Origin: Clostridiales bacterium | Lineage (GTDB): Bacteria > Bacillota > Clostridia > Christensenellales > CAG-138 | Assembly: GCA_004558525.1 (NCBI GenBank) | Contig: SFCQ01000007.1 | Span: 28,864 to 92,863, forward strand | Direction of reading: 5' to 3' | Length of the DNA stretch: 64,000 nt | Part shown: piece by piece, positions 8,995 through 17,064 of the stretch | Position numbering within the stretch: position 1 is the stretch's first letter | How the letters are laid out: each line of letters begins with the position of its first letter | Program-made: the position numbers and the translations under genes | Notes under the pieces: model-generated | Databases searched by the model: none | Told to the model about the DNA's origin: nothing | What the model saw: only the letters and a program-made list of their open reading frames with translations

Positions 8995-9161
8995 TTAAGG
9001 GGCGGCTGCCCCTTAAGCTAATTCCGGCTCTGACGGCATGCACGTCAGAACGGATGAAAACCTTTAGGTTTTCGTACCTTGCGGGTTTTGCCGCCCGGGA
9101 GCGAATGCGAGAGGCGAAACCCGAAAAAACTCAAAAAAGTGGCGACCAGCCACTTTTTTGA
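8995..9161 (+). repeat. dispersed intergenic repeat, copy B (full length), includes bidirectional terminator
   Basis: Starts with the hairpin TTAAGGGGC (8995-9003)/GCCCCTTAA (9008-9016). A block with ATTCCGGC and ACGGATGAAA follows, then the hairpin GAAAACC/GGTTTTC, then an inverted pair GCGGGTTTTGCC ... GAGGCGAAACCCG, and finally the hairpin TCAAAAAAGTGGC (9131-9143)/GCCACTTTTTTGA (9149-9161). The order matches copy A read on the other strand. It lies between the convergent gap and SH3-protein genes. Confidence 0.75.
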
Positions 9162-9169
9162 CAGACTGA

Positions 9170-9191
9170 GAGCGGCCGCAAAGGGCCGCTC
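9170..9191. terminator. short hairpin beside repeat B
   Basis: GAGCGGCC (9170-9177) pairs with GGCCGCTC (9184-9191). It repeats the stem sequence of the gap terminator on the other side of repeat B, and would end transcription of the minus-strand SH3 gene. Confidence 0.45.
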
Positions 9192-9238
9192 CTTTAGTGT
9201 TAGGTCGGGTAAGATAATGCAGTTTGCCTGCCTGCAGG

Positions 9239-10333
9239 TTATGACCAGCTCGGGACGTAAAGACCCTTGCCGTCATACTGATATCCCGGATACGGGCCCC
9301 AGGCAGAGCTTCCGCCGCCGTTAGGATAGTAGGGATAATACGGATAGTACGGGTTGTAGCCTGGCTGGTTTGCGGAAAGATAGGCCGTGGATACATAGGC
9401 GGTGTTGCCGTTGTAATATATCCTGGTCCAGTTGCCGCTGGTGCCGAGGCAATATACCCTCTCTCCGGCTTCAAGCGCACCGACTACGGCATAGTTGGTG
9501 CCTGGGCCGTAGCGCACGTTAAGCCTGGTCGTGGCGTAGCGGTAGTACGCGCCGCCGTAGTTGGGGTCGGCAGGCTGAGCCGGCGCTGAGCCAACGGGGG
9601 TCTTTGAAAGGTACTTGCTGAACACATACGCAGTGCGCCCGTTGTACACGACCTCGGACCATTTGCCCTTTGTCTTTACAAAGGTGACCTTGTCGCCCAC
9701 GTTCAGCACGCCTATAACGGAATACTTTGTGCTTGGGCCCTTGCGCACGTTCACCCTTGTGGTGGCGTAGCGGGCGTTAGCGTCGGTGCTTGGGTAGCTT
9801 GGATAGCTTGGGTAGCTTGGATAGCTTGGATAGCTTGGATAGCTTGGATAGCCGGTCTCGCTAAGCGTCAGCTCGGCATAGGTTATGTACTTTGCATTGT
9901 TCGCCTCGTTCTGTATAAGCTTGCCTATGCGGTAATAGCCCGCAGGCAGCGTGAGGCCGTTGTACATGCCGTAGTAATCTGTCAGCCTTATTGAGAAGGC
10001 CATGCTCTTGCCGGGCGCAAGGCTGTAGCCCACGGCGGGAAGATCATAGCTGTAGCTCTTGAGGCTCAGCCAACCCCTGCCGTCGTAGACCTCAAGCCAG
10101 AAGTCTGCGCCGAAGGAATAGGTGTTGTACTTTGACTTGTTCCTCATGTTAAGCGTTACGGTAGCCGAATAGCGGCCGCTGCTTGAGGGGGACACGCTCA
10201 TGGCGAATTCGCTTTCAGGGGCCTTGGCAGGGTTTGTGCTGCCGGAGAACAGGCCGCCTTCCGCCATTGCCGGTATCGCGCACAGCAGCGTAAGGGCAGC
10301 TATGGCGATGCAGAATAACTTACGCATTTTCAT
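9239..10333 (-). CDS. secreted protein with two bacterial SH3 domains and a YPS repeat
   Basis: An N-terminal signal peptide (MKMRKLFCIAIAALTLLCAI, cleavage likely after AMA) is followed by a beta-rich region of about 140 residues that I do not recognise. Then comes a low-complexity linker of seven Tyr-Pro-Ser units. Two SH3b domains follow, each opening with YATTR(V/L)NVR and a G-P-(S/G)-T-x-Y turn and closing with NGRTAYV or NGNTAYV. The tail is rich in Tyr, Pro and Gly. SH3b domains in such proteins often bind peptidoglycan, so a cell-wall role is inferred. No catalytic domain is present. The ATG follows AAAGGAGGAG. Confidence 0.85.
   Translation of the reverse strand: MKMRKLFCIAIAALTLLCAIPAMAEGGLFSGSTNPAKAPESEFAMSVSPSSSGRYSATVTLNMRNKSKYNTYSFGADFWLEVYDGRGWLSLKSYSYDLPAVGYSLAPGKSMAFSIRLTDYYGMYNGLTLPAGYYRIGKLIQNEANNAKYITYAELTLSETGYPSYPSYPSYPSYPSYPSYPSTDANARYATTRVNVRKGPSTKYSVIGVLNVGDKVTFVKTKGKWSEVVYNGRTAYVFSKYLSKTPVGSAPAQPADPNYGGAYYRYATTRLNVRYGPGTNYAVVGALEAGERVYCLGTSGNWTRIYYNGNTAYVSTAYLSANQPGYNPYYPYYPYYPNGGGSSAWGPYPGYQYDGKGLYVPSWS
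9788..9852 (-). repeat. in-frame 9-bp tandem repeat coding for Tyr-Pro-Ser
   Basis: About seven copies of the plus-strand unit TAGCTTGGA or TAGCTTGGG lie head to tail inside the SH3-protein gene. The unit length is a multiple of three, so gain or loss of units would change linker length without a frameshift. Confidence 0.85.
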
Positions 10334-10384
10334 ATCTCACTCCTCCTTTTGCTAAGTTTAGCTTAATAATCCGCCTTCGGTTTC

Positions 10385-10413
10385 ATTATAGACAGCTATA
10401 GCCGGTATAACAA
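10385..10413 (-). promoter_or_regulatory. promoter of the SH3-domain protein gene
   Basis: On the minus strand TTGTTA (10413-10408) and TATAAT (10390-10385) are 17 bp apart, about 50 bp before the ATG. Confidence 0.6.
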
Positions 10414-10523
10414 GTAAATAAACTATTAACTTATATTGCTATGGCAAAATCTTCCATCAGCTCCTGCACATGACGCTGCATATTATGCTTAGCGCGCAGC
10501 TTTACGCAAGCTATATCCATGCC

Positions 10524-10598
10524 TTATTCACGGTTTATTCACACTTTTGATGCCTAAAACAGGGCGCATGTGGATAAACCTGTGGAAAATGTGGATAA
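10524..10598. promoter_or_regulatory. cluster of DnaA-box-like 9-mers
   Basis: Plus-strand TTATTCACG (10524-10532) and TTATTCACA (10535-10543) are followed by minus-strand boxes read as TGTGGATAA (10569-10577), TGTGGAAAA (10581-10589) and TGTGGATAA (10590-10598). TGTGGATAA is the exact complement of the canonical TTATCCACA. A strongly AT-rich tract follows (10599-10635). No dnaA, dnaN or rpmH is near and gene direction does not flip here, so a DnaA-titration or regulatory cluster is more likely than the main origin. Confidence 0.6.
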
Positions 10599-10681
10599 GT
10601 AATAATGCATATAGATTTATTTATGCAAATAATGCTGAAAAAAGAGGCGCAGGGCTGTACGCGGGCATAATAAAGCCCCGC

Positions 10682-10762
10682 GCGGGTTTTGCCGCCCGGG
10701 AGCGTGAGCGAGAGGCAAAACCCGTAAAAACTCGAAAAAGTGGCGTTCAGCCACTTTTTCGA
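10682..10762 (+). repeat. dispersed intergenic repeat, copy C (right half)
   Basis: Nearly identical to the right half of copy B: GCGGGTTTTGCCGCCCGGG, GAGAGGCAAAACCCG, then the hairpin TCGAAAAAGTGGC (10732-10744)/GCCACTTTTTCGA (10750-10762). The A-T to G-C change in one arm is matched in the other, so the pairing is kept. The left half is absent. Confidence 0.75.
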
Positions 10763-10769
10763 CACTCTG

Positions 10770-10795
10770 AAGCCCCGCCTTATCCGGCGGGGCTT
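10770..10795. terminator. hairpin downstream of ychF
   Basis: AAGCCCCGCC (10770-10779) pairs over 10 bp with GGCGGGGCTT (10786-10795). It sits 17 bp beyond the ychF stop on the minus strand. Confidence 0.5.
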
Positions 10796-10811
10796 GTGGC
10801 ATTGCCTGAGC

Positions 10812-11903
10812 TTAAACGTTGAAGCGGAACAGCACAACGTCGCCATCCTGCATAACGTAGTCCTTGCCCTCGCTTCGGACCAGGCCCTTCTCCTTGCAGG
10901 CCGCCATGCTGCCAAGCTCCTTAAGCGTTTCAAAAGGCACTATCTCGGCCCTTATGAAGCCCCTTTCAAAATCGGTGTGTATCTTGCCCGCCGCCTGCGG
11001 AGCCTTTGTGCCTTTTTCTATGGTCCAGGCGCGCACCTCCTTGGGGCCTGCGGTAAGGTAGCTTATCAGCCCCAACAGCTTGTAGCATGCCTTGACCAGC
11101 TTATCAAGGCCGCTTTCCCCAATGCCAAGCTCCTCTATGAACGCCTGCTTCTCTTCGGGAGAAAGCTCGGCTATCTCCTCCTCAACCTGCGCGCATATCG
11201 TTATCACTTCGGCATTTTCGTCCTTCACGGCGTCCTGCAGGGCTGTCACCAGCGGATTACCGGCCTTGTCTATGTCGGCTTCTGAAATGTTGGCAACGTA
11301 TATAACAGGCTTTGTCGTAAGGAAGAACATTCCCTTCAGTGTCTCAGCCTCGGCCTCTGTCGCCTGCATGGTGCGTATGGGCTTTCCGGACTCAAGGTGG
11401 GCCTTGGCCCGCTCAAGCAGCTCTATCTCGCCCGCTAACTGCTTGTCGCCGCCCTTTGCGGCCTTCCTTGTGCGCTCCATGCGCTTTTCAACCGTTTCAA
11501 GGTCGGCAAATATAAGCTCTATGCTGATCGTCTCCACATCCCTTTTCGGGTCTACGGAGCCGTCAACATGCACTATGTTTTCATCTTCAAAGCAGCGCAC
11601 AACATGGACTATGGCGTCCACCTCCCTTATATGGGAAAGGAATTTGTTGCCAAGACCCTCGCCCTTGTAGGCGCCCCTTACAAGGCCCGCTATGTCAACA
11701 AATTCTATGCTCGTAGGCGTGTACTTTTCAGGATTGTACATCCTGGCAAGCACGTCCAGCCTTTCATCAGGCACGGCCACCGCGCCCACGTTAGGCTCAA
11801 TAGTGCAGAAAGGATAGTTTGCGGCCTGCGCGCCGGCCTTTGTTATGGCGTTAAAAAGCGTGCTTTTGCCGACATTGGGCAGCCCCACCACACCAAGCTT
11901 CAT
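10812..11903 (-). CDS. ychF: ribosome-associated nucleotidase YchF (OLA1 type)
   Basis: Obg-family P-loop protein that binds ribosomes and prefers ATP over GTP in characterised members; linked to stress and redox control of translation. The start MKLGVVGLPNVGKSTLFNAI holds the G1 P-loop, followed by the switch region NYPFCTIEPNVG and the G3 motif DIAGLVRGA. A coiled-coil insert near residues 130-200 and the C-terminal TGS domain (VRAWTIEKGTKAPQAAGKIH, then GFIRAE) complete the family layout. The frame is open to 11960, but the ATG at 11903 begins the conserved MKLG and has AAGGAG upstream. Length is then 363 residues, as usual. Confidence 0.95.
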   Translation of the reverse strand: MKLGVVGLPNVGKSTLFNAITKAGAQAANYPFCTIEPNVGAVAVPDERLDVLARMYNPEKYTPTSIEFVDIAGLVRGAYKGEGLGNKFLSHIREVDAIVHVVRCFEDENIVHVDGSVDPKRDVETISIELIFADLETVEKRMERTRKAAKGGDKQLAGEIELLERAKAHLESGKPIRTMQATEAEAETLKGMFFLTTKPVIYVANISEADIDKAGNPLVTALQDAVKDENAEVITICAQVEEEIAELSPEEKQAFIEELGIGESGLDKLVKACYKLLGLISYLTAGPKEVRAWTIEKGTKAPQAAGKIHTDFERGFIRAEIVPFETLKELGSMAACKEKGLVRSEGKDYVMQDGDVVLFRFNV

Positions 11904-11930
11904 AATAATATATATCTCCTTGTATATCAG

Positions 11931-11960
11931 TTTATATGTTATATGAGCGTCGGTTGACAA
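11931..11960 (-). promoter_or_regulatory. probable ychF promoter
   Basis: On the minus strand TTGTCA (11960-11955) and TATAAA (11936-11931), 18 bp apart, 27 bp before the chosen start. Confidence 0.45.
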
Positions 11961-12031
11961 GGACGCACAGGGCCTTAAGGCACATGCTTAGCCGCATCAA
12001 CCTGATGCTATTATAGATTCTGCGCGTTCCC

Positions 12032-12060
12032 TTGTCAAATGCAGTTATAAAAGGTATACT
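12032..12060 (+). promoter_or_regulatory. probable tilS-hpt promoter
   Basis: TTGTCA (12032-12037) and TATACT (12055-12060) with a 17-bp spacer. A second TATAAT starts at 12061. Confidence 0.5.
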
Positions 12061-12134
12061 TATAATAGTATAAACTGCGGTTAACTCAGATGTGTTGGTA
12101 TTGAGCTATATTGGGCATTGTGAGGAGGTACGCT

Positions 12135-13499
12135 ATGCGTGAGAGGGTAGAACGCTTTATCGTTGAAAACTCGCTCATAAACAGGGGCGAAAGGGTGCTT
12201 GTCGGCCTGAGCGGCGGCGGCGACTCCGTAACGCTTATGCACATACTCAACTCACTTTCAAGAAAGCTGGGCTTCAGCCTGTGCGCCGCGCATCTTAATC
12301 ACTGTATACGCGGCGAGCAGGCCAGGGAGGACGCCGAGTTTGTGCATGACTTCTGCGATTTCTATGGCATAAGGGTATATGGCGGCTATGCGGACATACC
12401 CAAGCTTGCAAGGCAGCGGGGCGAAACGCTTGAGCAGGCCGGCAGAATGCTGCGCTATGACTTTCTTGAGGAGGCAAAGCGCTTCTTTAATGCGGACAAG
12501 ATAGCTGTGGCCCACCATATGGACGATCAGGCGGAAAGCATAATGCTGCATCTTTTAAGGGGCAGCGGCCTGAGGGGCCTGTGCGGCATGGCCGCAAAAA
12601 GAGGGGACATTATAAGGCCGCTATTGTGCCTGAGCAAGGCGGACATAGAAAGCTATCTTAAGGAGGAGAGCCTTCCTTACTGCACCGACGCGACCAATTT
12701 TATAGCCGAGGGCACACGCAACAAGCTGAGATTGGAGACTATACCGTATCTTAAAAAGGAGTTTAATCCGAGGCTGACGGAAAGCCTGTGCTCTATGGCG
12801 TCGCTTTTGAACGAAGATGAAAGCTACCTTTGCGATATAGCCGGAAGGGAGCTTGACAGCGCAAGAAGGGACGGCGGGTTCGACAGGAGGTATCTTATGA
12901 CCCTGCCACGGCCCATACTGACGCGCTGCATAAGGCAGGCGCTCAATGAGATAGGCGCGCTGACCGATGCCGAAAGGGGACATACGGAGGCTATAATCAA
13001 GCTTATGCAGGGCCGCACCGGCGCAAGGATATCCATACCTGGGGCCGATGTGTGGACGAGCTACGATCTTGTATGCTTCGGCGAATATAAGCAGCTTTAT
13101 GGCGACTGGCAGATGCCGTTTGATTTGCCGGACAAGGCGCCGGAGCCTTGGGAAAGGAGCATCATTACGCCCGCGGGGACCTACACCTGCTCGCCCTGCA
13201 ACGTAAGCGACAGGCCCAAGGATAGCTACTCAGCCTGTATGGATATGGACAAGCTGCCCGCCGGCGCCGTAATAAGGCAAAGGCAGCCCGGGGACAGATT
13301 CAGGCGAATAAACGCCTCCGGCAGCAAAAAGCTTAAGGAAGCATATATAGACGCAAAGCTTGCGCGCGAGAAAAGGGAGCTTGCGCTGATAGCCTGCGGC
13401 AGCAGGGTCCTGTTTGCGCCGGGGCTTGGCGCGGCTGATGAGATAAAGCTGGATGCGGGGTCAACGCGGGCAGTCCGCGTAATATATACCGAACAATAA
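12135..13499 (+). CDS. tilS: tRNA(Ile)-lysidine synthase
   Basis: Modifies C34 of the CAU-anticodon tRNA-Ile to lysidine with ATP and lysine, so that it reads ATA codons. The PP-loop motif LVGLSGGGDSV lies near residue 25, and AHLNHCIRGEQAREDAEF and AHHMDDQAESI are family signatures. The C-terminal TilS domain is visible around VIRQRQPGDRFRRINASG. A TTG at 12111 is in frame, but the ATG at 12135 follows GAGGAGG at ideal spacing and gives MRERVERF, so that start is used (454 residues). hpt follows after 35 bp, the classic tilS-hpt pair. ATA is a common codon in this genome, so the enzyme should be essential here. Confidence 0.95.
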   Translation: MRERVERFIVENSLINRGERVLVGLSGGGDSVTLMHILNSLSRKLGFSLCAAHLNHCIRGEQAREDAEFVHDFCDFYGIRVYGGYADIPKLARQRGETLEQAGRMLRYDFLEEAKRFFNADKIAVAHHMDDQAESIMLHLLRGSGLRGLCGMAAKRGDIIRPLLCLSKADIESYLKEESLPYCTDATNFIAEGTRNKLRLETIPYLKKEFNPRLTESLCSMASLLNEDESYLCDIAGRELDSARRDGGFDRRYLMTLPRPILTRCIRQALNEIGALTDAERGHTEAIIKLMQGRTGARISIPGADVWTSYDLVCFGEYKQLYGDWQMPFDLPDKAPEPWERSIITPAGTYTCSPCNVSDRPKDSYSACMDMDKLPAGAVIRQRQPGDRFRRINASGSKKLKEAYIDAKLAREKRELALIACGSRVLFAPGLGAADEIKLDAGSTRAVRVIYTEQ

Positions 13500-13534
13500 A
13501 ACAAAAAAGCAACCATAAGAAAGGGGCGGTAGCA

Positions 13535-14077
13535 ATGATAAACGAGATGGAGAAGGACGTAAGCCGTGTGCTTATAAGCGAGGAGGAGATAAAGAAGCGC
13601 GTAAAGGAGATGGGCGCGCAGATATCTGAGGACTACGCCGGCAAGGACGTTATAATAGTGTGCATACTCAAGGGCGCCGTGCAGTTCTTTTCAGACCTTT
13701 CAAGGGCGCTGACCTGCCACTGTGAGATGGACTTCATGTCCATATCAAGCTATGGCAACGCGATGAGGACCTCCGGAATAGTGCGCATATCAAAGGACCT
13801 CGACAACTCCATAACCAACCGCCATGTGCTTATAATAGAGGATATAATGGATAGCGGCCTTACGCTGAACCATCTTACCAACATACTTAAAACAAGGCAG
13901 CCCGCAAGCCTGAGGATAGCGTGCCTTCTTGATAAGCCCGAAAGAAGGGAGTGCGCCATATCGCCGGACTATGTGGGCTTTGTTATACCAAACGAGTTCG
14001 TTATAGGCTATGGGCTTGACTATATGGGTCATTTCCGCAACCTTCCGTACGTCGGCGTAAAAAAGACGGATCAATAA
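13535..14077 (+). CDS. hpt: hypoxanthine phosphoribosyltransferase
   Basis: Purine salvage enzyme joining hypoxanthine or guanine to PRPP. The PRPP-binding motif HVLIIEDIMDSGLTL lies near residues 98-112, and the flexible-loop region DFMSISSYGN precedes it. The C-terminal GYGLDYMGHFRNLPYVGV is characteristic. The length of 180 residues is normal. It follows tilS, as in most Firmicutes, but ftsH, the usual third gene, is replaced by fbp. Confidence 0.95.
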   Translation: MINEMEKDVSRVLISEEEIKKRVKEMGAQISEDYAGKDVIIVCILKGAVQFFSDLSRALTCHCEMDFMSISSYGNAMRTSGIVRISKDLDNSITNRHVLIIEDIMDSGLTLNHLTNILKTRQPASLRIACLLDKPERRECAISPDYVGFVIPNEFVIGYGLDYMGHFRNLPYVGVKKTDQ

Positions 14078-14137
14078 ACGGTTATATCTATACACGGCTT
14101 TGCATAATACAATAACAAAACGACGCGGAGGTGTGCT

Positions 14138-16117
14138 ATGACGGATCGCGAGCTTAGGCTTTTGCAGCAGATGGCAAGGGAATACCCAACGGTGCAGGCT
14201 GCAAGCGCGGAGATAATCAACCTTACTGCCATATTGAATCTTCCAAAGGGTACCGAGCATTTTATGAGCGATATCCATGGCGAGCACGAGGCTTTTCTGC
14301 ATATACTCAACAACGGCTCGGGCGCCGTTGCCGAAAAGATACAGGCGGCGCTTGGCGATAGCCTTACCCTGACGGAAAGGCGCAACCTTGCCGCGCTGAT
14401 ATACTACCCAAGGGAAAAGCTGAGGGAGGCTAAAAGGATAGAAGCCGACATGGACGATTGGTACAGGGTAACGCTCAAGCGGCTGATATCCGTGTGCAGG
14501 CAGTGTACCACCAAGTATTCGCGCTCCAAGGTGAGGAAGGCGCTGCCGAGGGAGTACGCATATATAATGGAGGAGATGCTCAACACCGGCGGCACTCCAA
14601 ATAAGGAGCGTTATTACGACCATATAATAAGGGCCATAGTGGATACCCAAAGCGCGGATACGATGATAACCGAAATGGCCAACCTTATCAAGCGCATGAC
14701 GGTAGACGAGCTGCATATAGTCGGCGATATATTCGACAGGGGGCCGCATGCGGACGTTATACTGGATCACCTTATGACCCACCACCATGTTGACGTGCAG
14801 TGGGGCAATCACGACGTGCTGTGGATGGGCGCGGCCGCCGGAAGCCCCGTATGCGTTGCCACGGCCGTTAAAAACTGCGTGCAGTATGATAACCTTGACA
14901 TGCTGGAAAATTCATATGGCATAAACCTTTTGCCGCTCGCCGTATTTTCAACCGAAAGGTATTCCGACGCGCATGTTTTTGCGCCGAGGAAGCTGCCGGA
15001 GGAGCTTTTTAAGCCGAGGGATACGGAGCTTTATTCAAGGATGCACAAAGCCATAAGCGTTATAATGTATAAGCTTGAAGGCCAGCTTGTGCACAGGCGC
15101 AAGGAGTATGGCATGGAGGATAGAGACATGCTTTCCCGCGTCAACTGGGAGCATGGCACCATAAACATAAACGGCACGGACTATCCTTTAAGGGATACCG
15201 ATTTCCCCACGGTATATCCAAACGACCCCACCAAGCTCAGCGAGGACGAGGAGGCGCTTATGGAGCAGCTCTGCGCCGCGTTCATGCACAGCGAAAAGCT
15301 TCAGGCGCATGCCAGGTTCTTGTGTAGCGCAGGCTCGCTGTATCTTAAAAAGAACGGCAACCTTCTTTTCCATGGCTGCGTACCCTGCAACAGGGACGGC
15401 AGCTTTATGGAGTTTGAGGTGGGCAAAGCCGTAACCCTTTCCGGCAAGGAATACTTTGACTATGCCGACAGATTGGCGCGTCAGGGCCTGCTCGCTCCGG
15501 AGGGCAGCGAGGAAAGGGAGGAGGGCCGCGACTATCTTTGGTACCTTTGGTGCGGAAGGAACTCGCCCGTTTTCGCCAGGGACCATATAGCCACGTTTGA
15601 AAGGGCGCTTATAGAGGACAAAGCCACATGGAAGGAGCCCAAGAACCATTATTACAGCTATACCGACGATGAGGACTTCTGCAAAAAGGTGCTGCTGGCG
15701 TTCGGCTGCGATAAGCCGTGGAGCAGGATAGTCAACGGCCATATCCCGGTAAAGGCCAAGGAGGGCGAAAGCCCGCTTAAGGCGCACGGCAGGCTGGTGG
15801 TGATAGACGGCGGCTTCTGCAAGGCGTACCAGAGCCAGACCGGCATAGCGGGCTATACCATGTTCTTCAATTCTATGGGCATGCGCCTTGCCGCGCACGA
15901 GCCCTTTACCAGCATAGAGGACGCCGTTAAGAACAGCCGCGATATAACCAGCCATATATTCAGCGTTGACGAGCTGGCGCACAGGGTAATGGTTGCGGAT
16001 ATAGATACGGGCGAGGAGATAAAGGCCAGGATAGACGACCTTATGAAGCTGCTATCAGCTTTCAGGGAGGGAATAATAAAGCCGGACCCCGCCAAGGCAA
16101 AGCAGCCCAAGTCCTGA
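14138..16117 (+). CDS. fbp: fructose-1,6-bisphosphatase, class III
   Basis: Gluconeogenic phosphatase of the Firmicute-specific class III, a metallophosphoesterase fold. Metal-binding motifs are MSDIHGEHEAF (residues 46-56), HIVGDIFDRGPHADV and VQWGNHDVLWMG. Late histidine motifs are in IVNGHIPVKAKEGE. The length of 659 residues matches the class. The ATG follows GGAGGTG. It lies 60 bp after hpt with no clear promoter or terminator between, so co-transcription is likely. Confidence 0.95.
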   Translation: MTDRELRLLQQMAREYPTVQAASAEIINLTAILNLPKGTEHFMSDIHGEHEAFLHILNNGSGAVAEKIQAALGDSLTLTERRNLAALIYYPREKLREAKRIEADMDDWYRVTLKRLISVCRQCTTKYSRSKVRKALPREYAYIMEEMLNTGGTPNKERYYDHIIRAIVDTQSADTMITEMANLIKRMTVDELHIVGDIFDRGPHADVILDHLMTHHHVDVQWGNHDVLWMGAAAGSPVCVATAVKNCVQYDNLDMLENSYGINLLPLAVFSTERYSDAHVFAPRKLPEELFKPRDTELYSRMHKAISVIMYKLEGQLVHRRKEYGMEDRDMLSRVNWEHGTININGTDYPLRDTDFPTVYPNDPTKLSEDEEALMEQLCAAFMHSEKLQAHARFLCSAGSLYLKKNGNLLFHGCVPCNRDGSFMEFEVGKAVTLSGKEYFDYADRLARQGLLAPEGSEEREEGRDYLWYLWCGRNSPVFARDHIATFERALIEDKATWKEPKNHYYSYTDDEDFCKKVLLAFGCDKPWSRIVNGHIPVKAKEGESPLKAHGRLVVIDGGFCKAYQSQTGIAGYTMFFNSMGMRLAAHEPFTSIEDAVKNSRDITSHIFSVDELAHRVMVADIDTGEEIKARIDDLMKLLSAFREGIIKPDPAKAKQPKS

Positions 16118-16153
16118 TGAGCGGCAGGGACTGAGCACATTAAGCATATAAGT

Positions 16154-17038
16154 ATGAAAAAGGGATATTTGATAGTTAACGGGTTTTTGAGGGAGGATAA
16201 GTTCACCTCCCTCTATGCTTCATTATGCCAAAGCGCAGAAAGGCATGACATAAAGCTTGAGCTTAAAACGAATATAGAGCTTATGTACGATATAGCTTCC
16301 GGCTCCGCCGTAAGCTATAATGAGCCGCGCGGCTTTGCAATATTCTGGGATAAGGACGTAAGGCTTGCAAGGGCGCTTGAAAAGCGGGGAATGAGGCTTT
16401 TCAACAGCTCAGCCGCTATAGAGCTTTGCGATGACAAGGCGCTTTGCCACATAGCGCTTATGGACAAGGTGCCTCAGCCAAAAACGGTGCTTATACCGCT
16501 TACGTTTCCAAGGATAGGCTATACCGACACCGCCTTCCTTGAAAGGATAGGCGATTATCTCGGCTATCCGTTTGTGCTGAAGCAGTGCTTCGGCTCCTTC
16601 GGGGCGCAGGTGTATATGGCAAACGATATTGAAGAAGCGGAGGCCATGCTCATGAAGCTCAGCGGGGAGGCCGCCATAGCCCAGCAATACATACAAACGA
16701 GCTTTGCCAGGGACGTGCGCGCCTATGTTGCGGGGGACAGGGTGGCGGCAGCCATGCTAAGATACAATGAGTCCGGCGATTTCAGGGCAAACGTTGCAAG
16801 GGGCGGCAGCGTAAGGCCGTATAGGCTGAGCGCTGATGAAGAAAAGCTCGCCGTTACGGCGGCAAAAACGCTCGGCTGCGATTTTGCGGGCGTGGATCTG
16901 CTATTCGGCAAGGACGGCATGCTGGTATGCGAGGTCAACTCCAATGCCCACTTTGGCGGCATTAAAAAGGCCACGGGCATAAACGTGGCCGATGCTATAA
17001 TGGAAGCCGTAGCCCAGGCGCTGGCGGATAATGCTTAG
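16154..17038 (+). CDS. ATP-grasp ligase of the RimK type
   Basis: Shows the ATP-grasp pattern: an N-terminal region MKKGYLIVNGFLREDKF, the nucleotide-binding loop YPFVLKQCFGSFGAQVY, the hinge IAQQYIQTS, and the metal-binding end LLFGKDGMLVCEVNSNAHF. The best family is RimK-like alpha-L-glutamate ligases, which add amino acids to peptides or cofactors by an acyl phosphate. The acceptor cannot be inferred. There is no good ribosome binding site before the ATG; the 36-bp gap after fbp suggests translation by readthrough of the same mRNA. It converges on the M23 peptidase gene. Confidence 0.85.
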   Translation: MKKGYLIVNGFLREDKFTSLYASLCQSAERHDIKLELKTNIELMYDIASGSAVSYNEPRGFAIFWDKDVRLARALEKRGMRLFNSSAAIELCDDKALCHIALMDKVPQPKTVLIPLTFPRIGYTDTAFLERIGDYLGYPFVLKQCFGSFGAQVYMANDIEEAEAMLMKLSGEAAIAQQYIQTSFARDVRAYVAGDRVAAAMLRYNESGDFRANVARGGSVRPYRLSADEEKLAVTAAKTLGCDFAGVDLLFGKDGMLVCEVNSNAHFGGIKKATGINVADAIMEAVAQALADNA

Positions 17039-17064
17039 GGCTTGTAATTCAGCGCTTCCTCAGC

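Noticed and set aside
9788..9852. CRISPR array
   Set aside because: The repeats are 9 bp, contiguous and in frame in a coding sequence, with no spacers.
10524..10640. Chromosomal replication origin
   Set aside because: DnaA boxes and an AT-rich tract are present, but dnaA, dnaN and rpmH are missing and genes on both sides do not point away from the site. Reported as a DnaA-box cluster instead.
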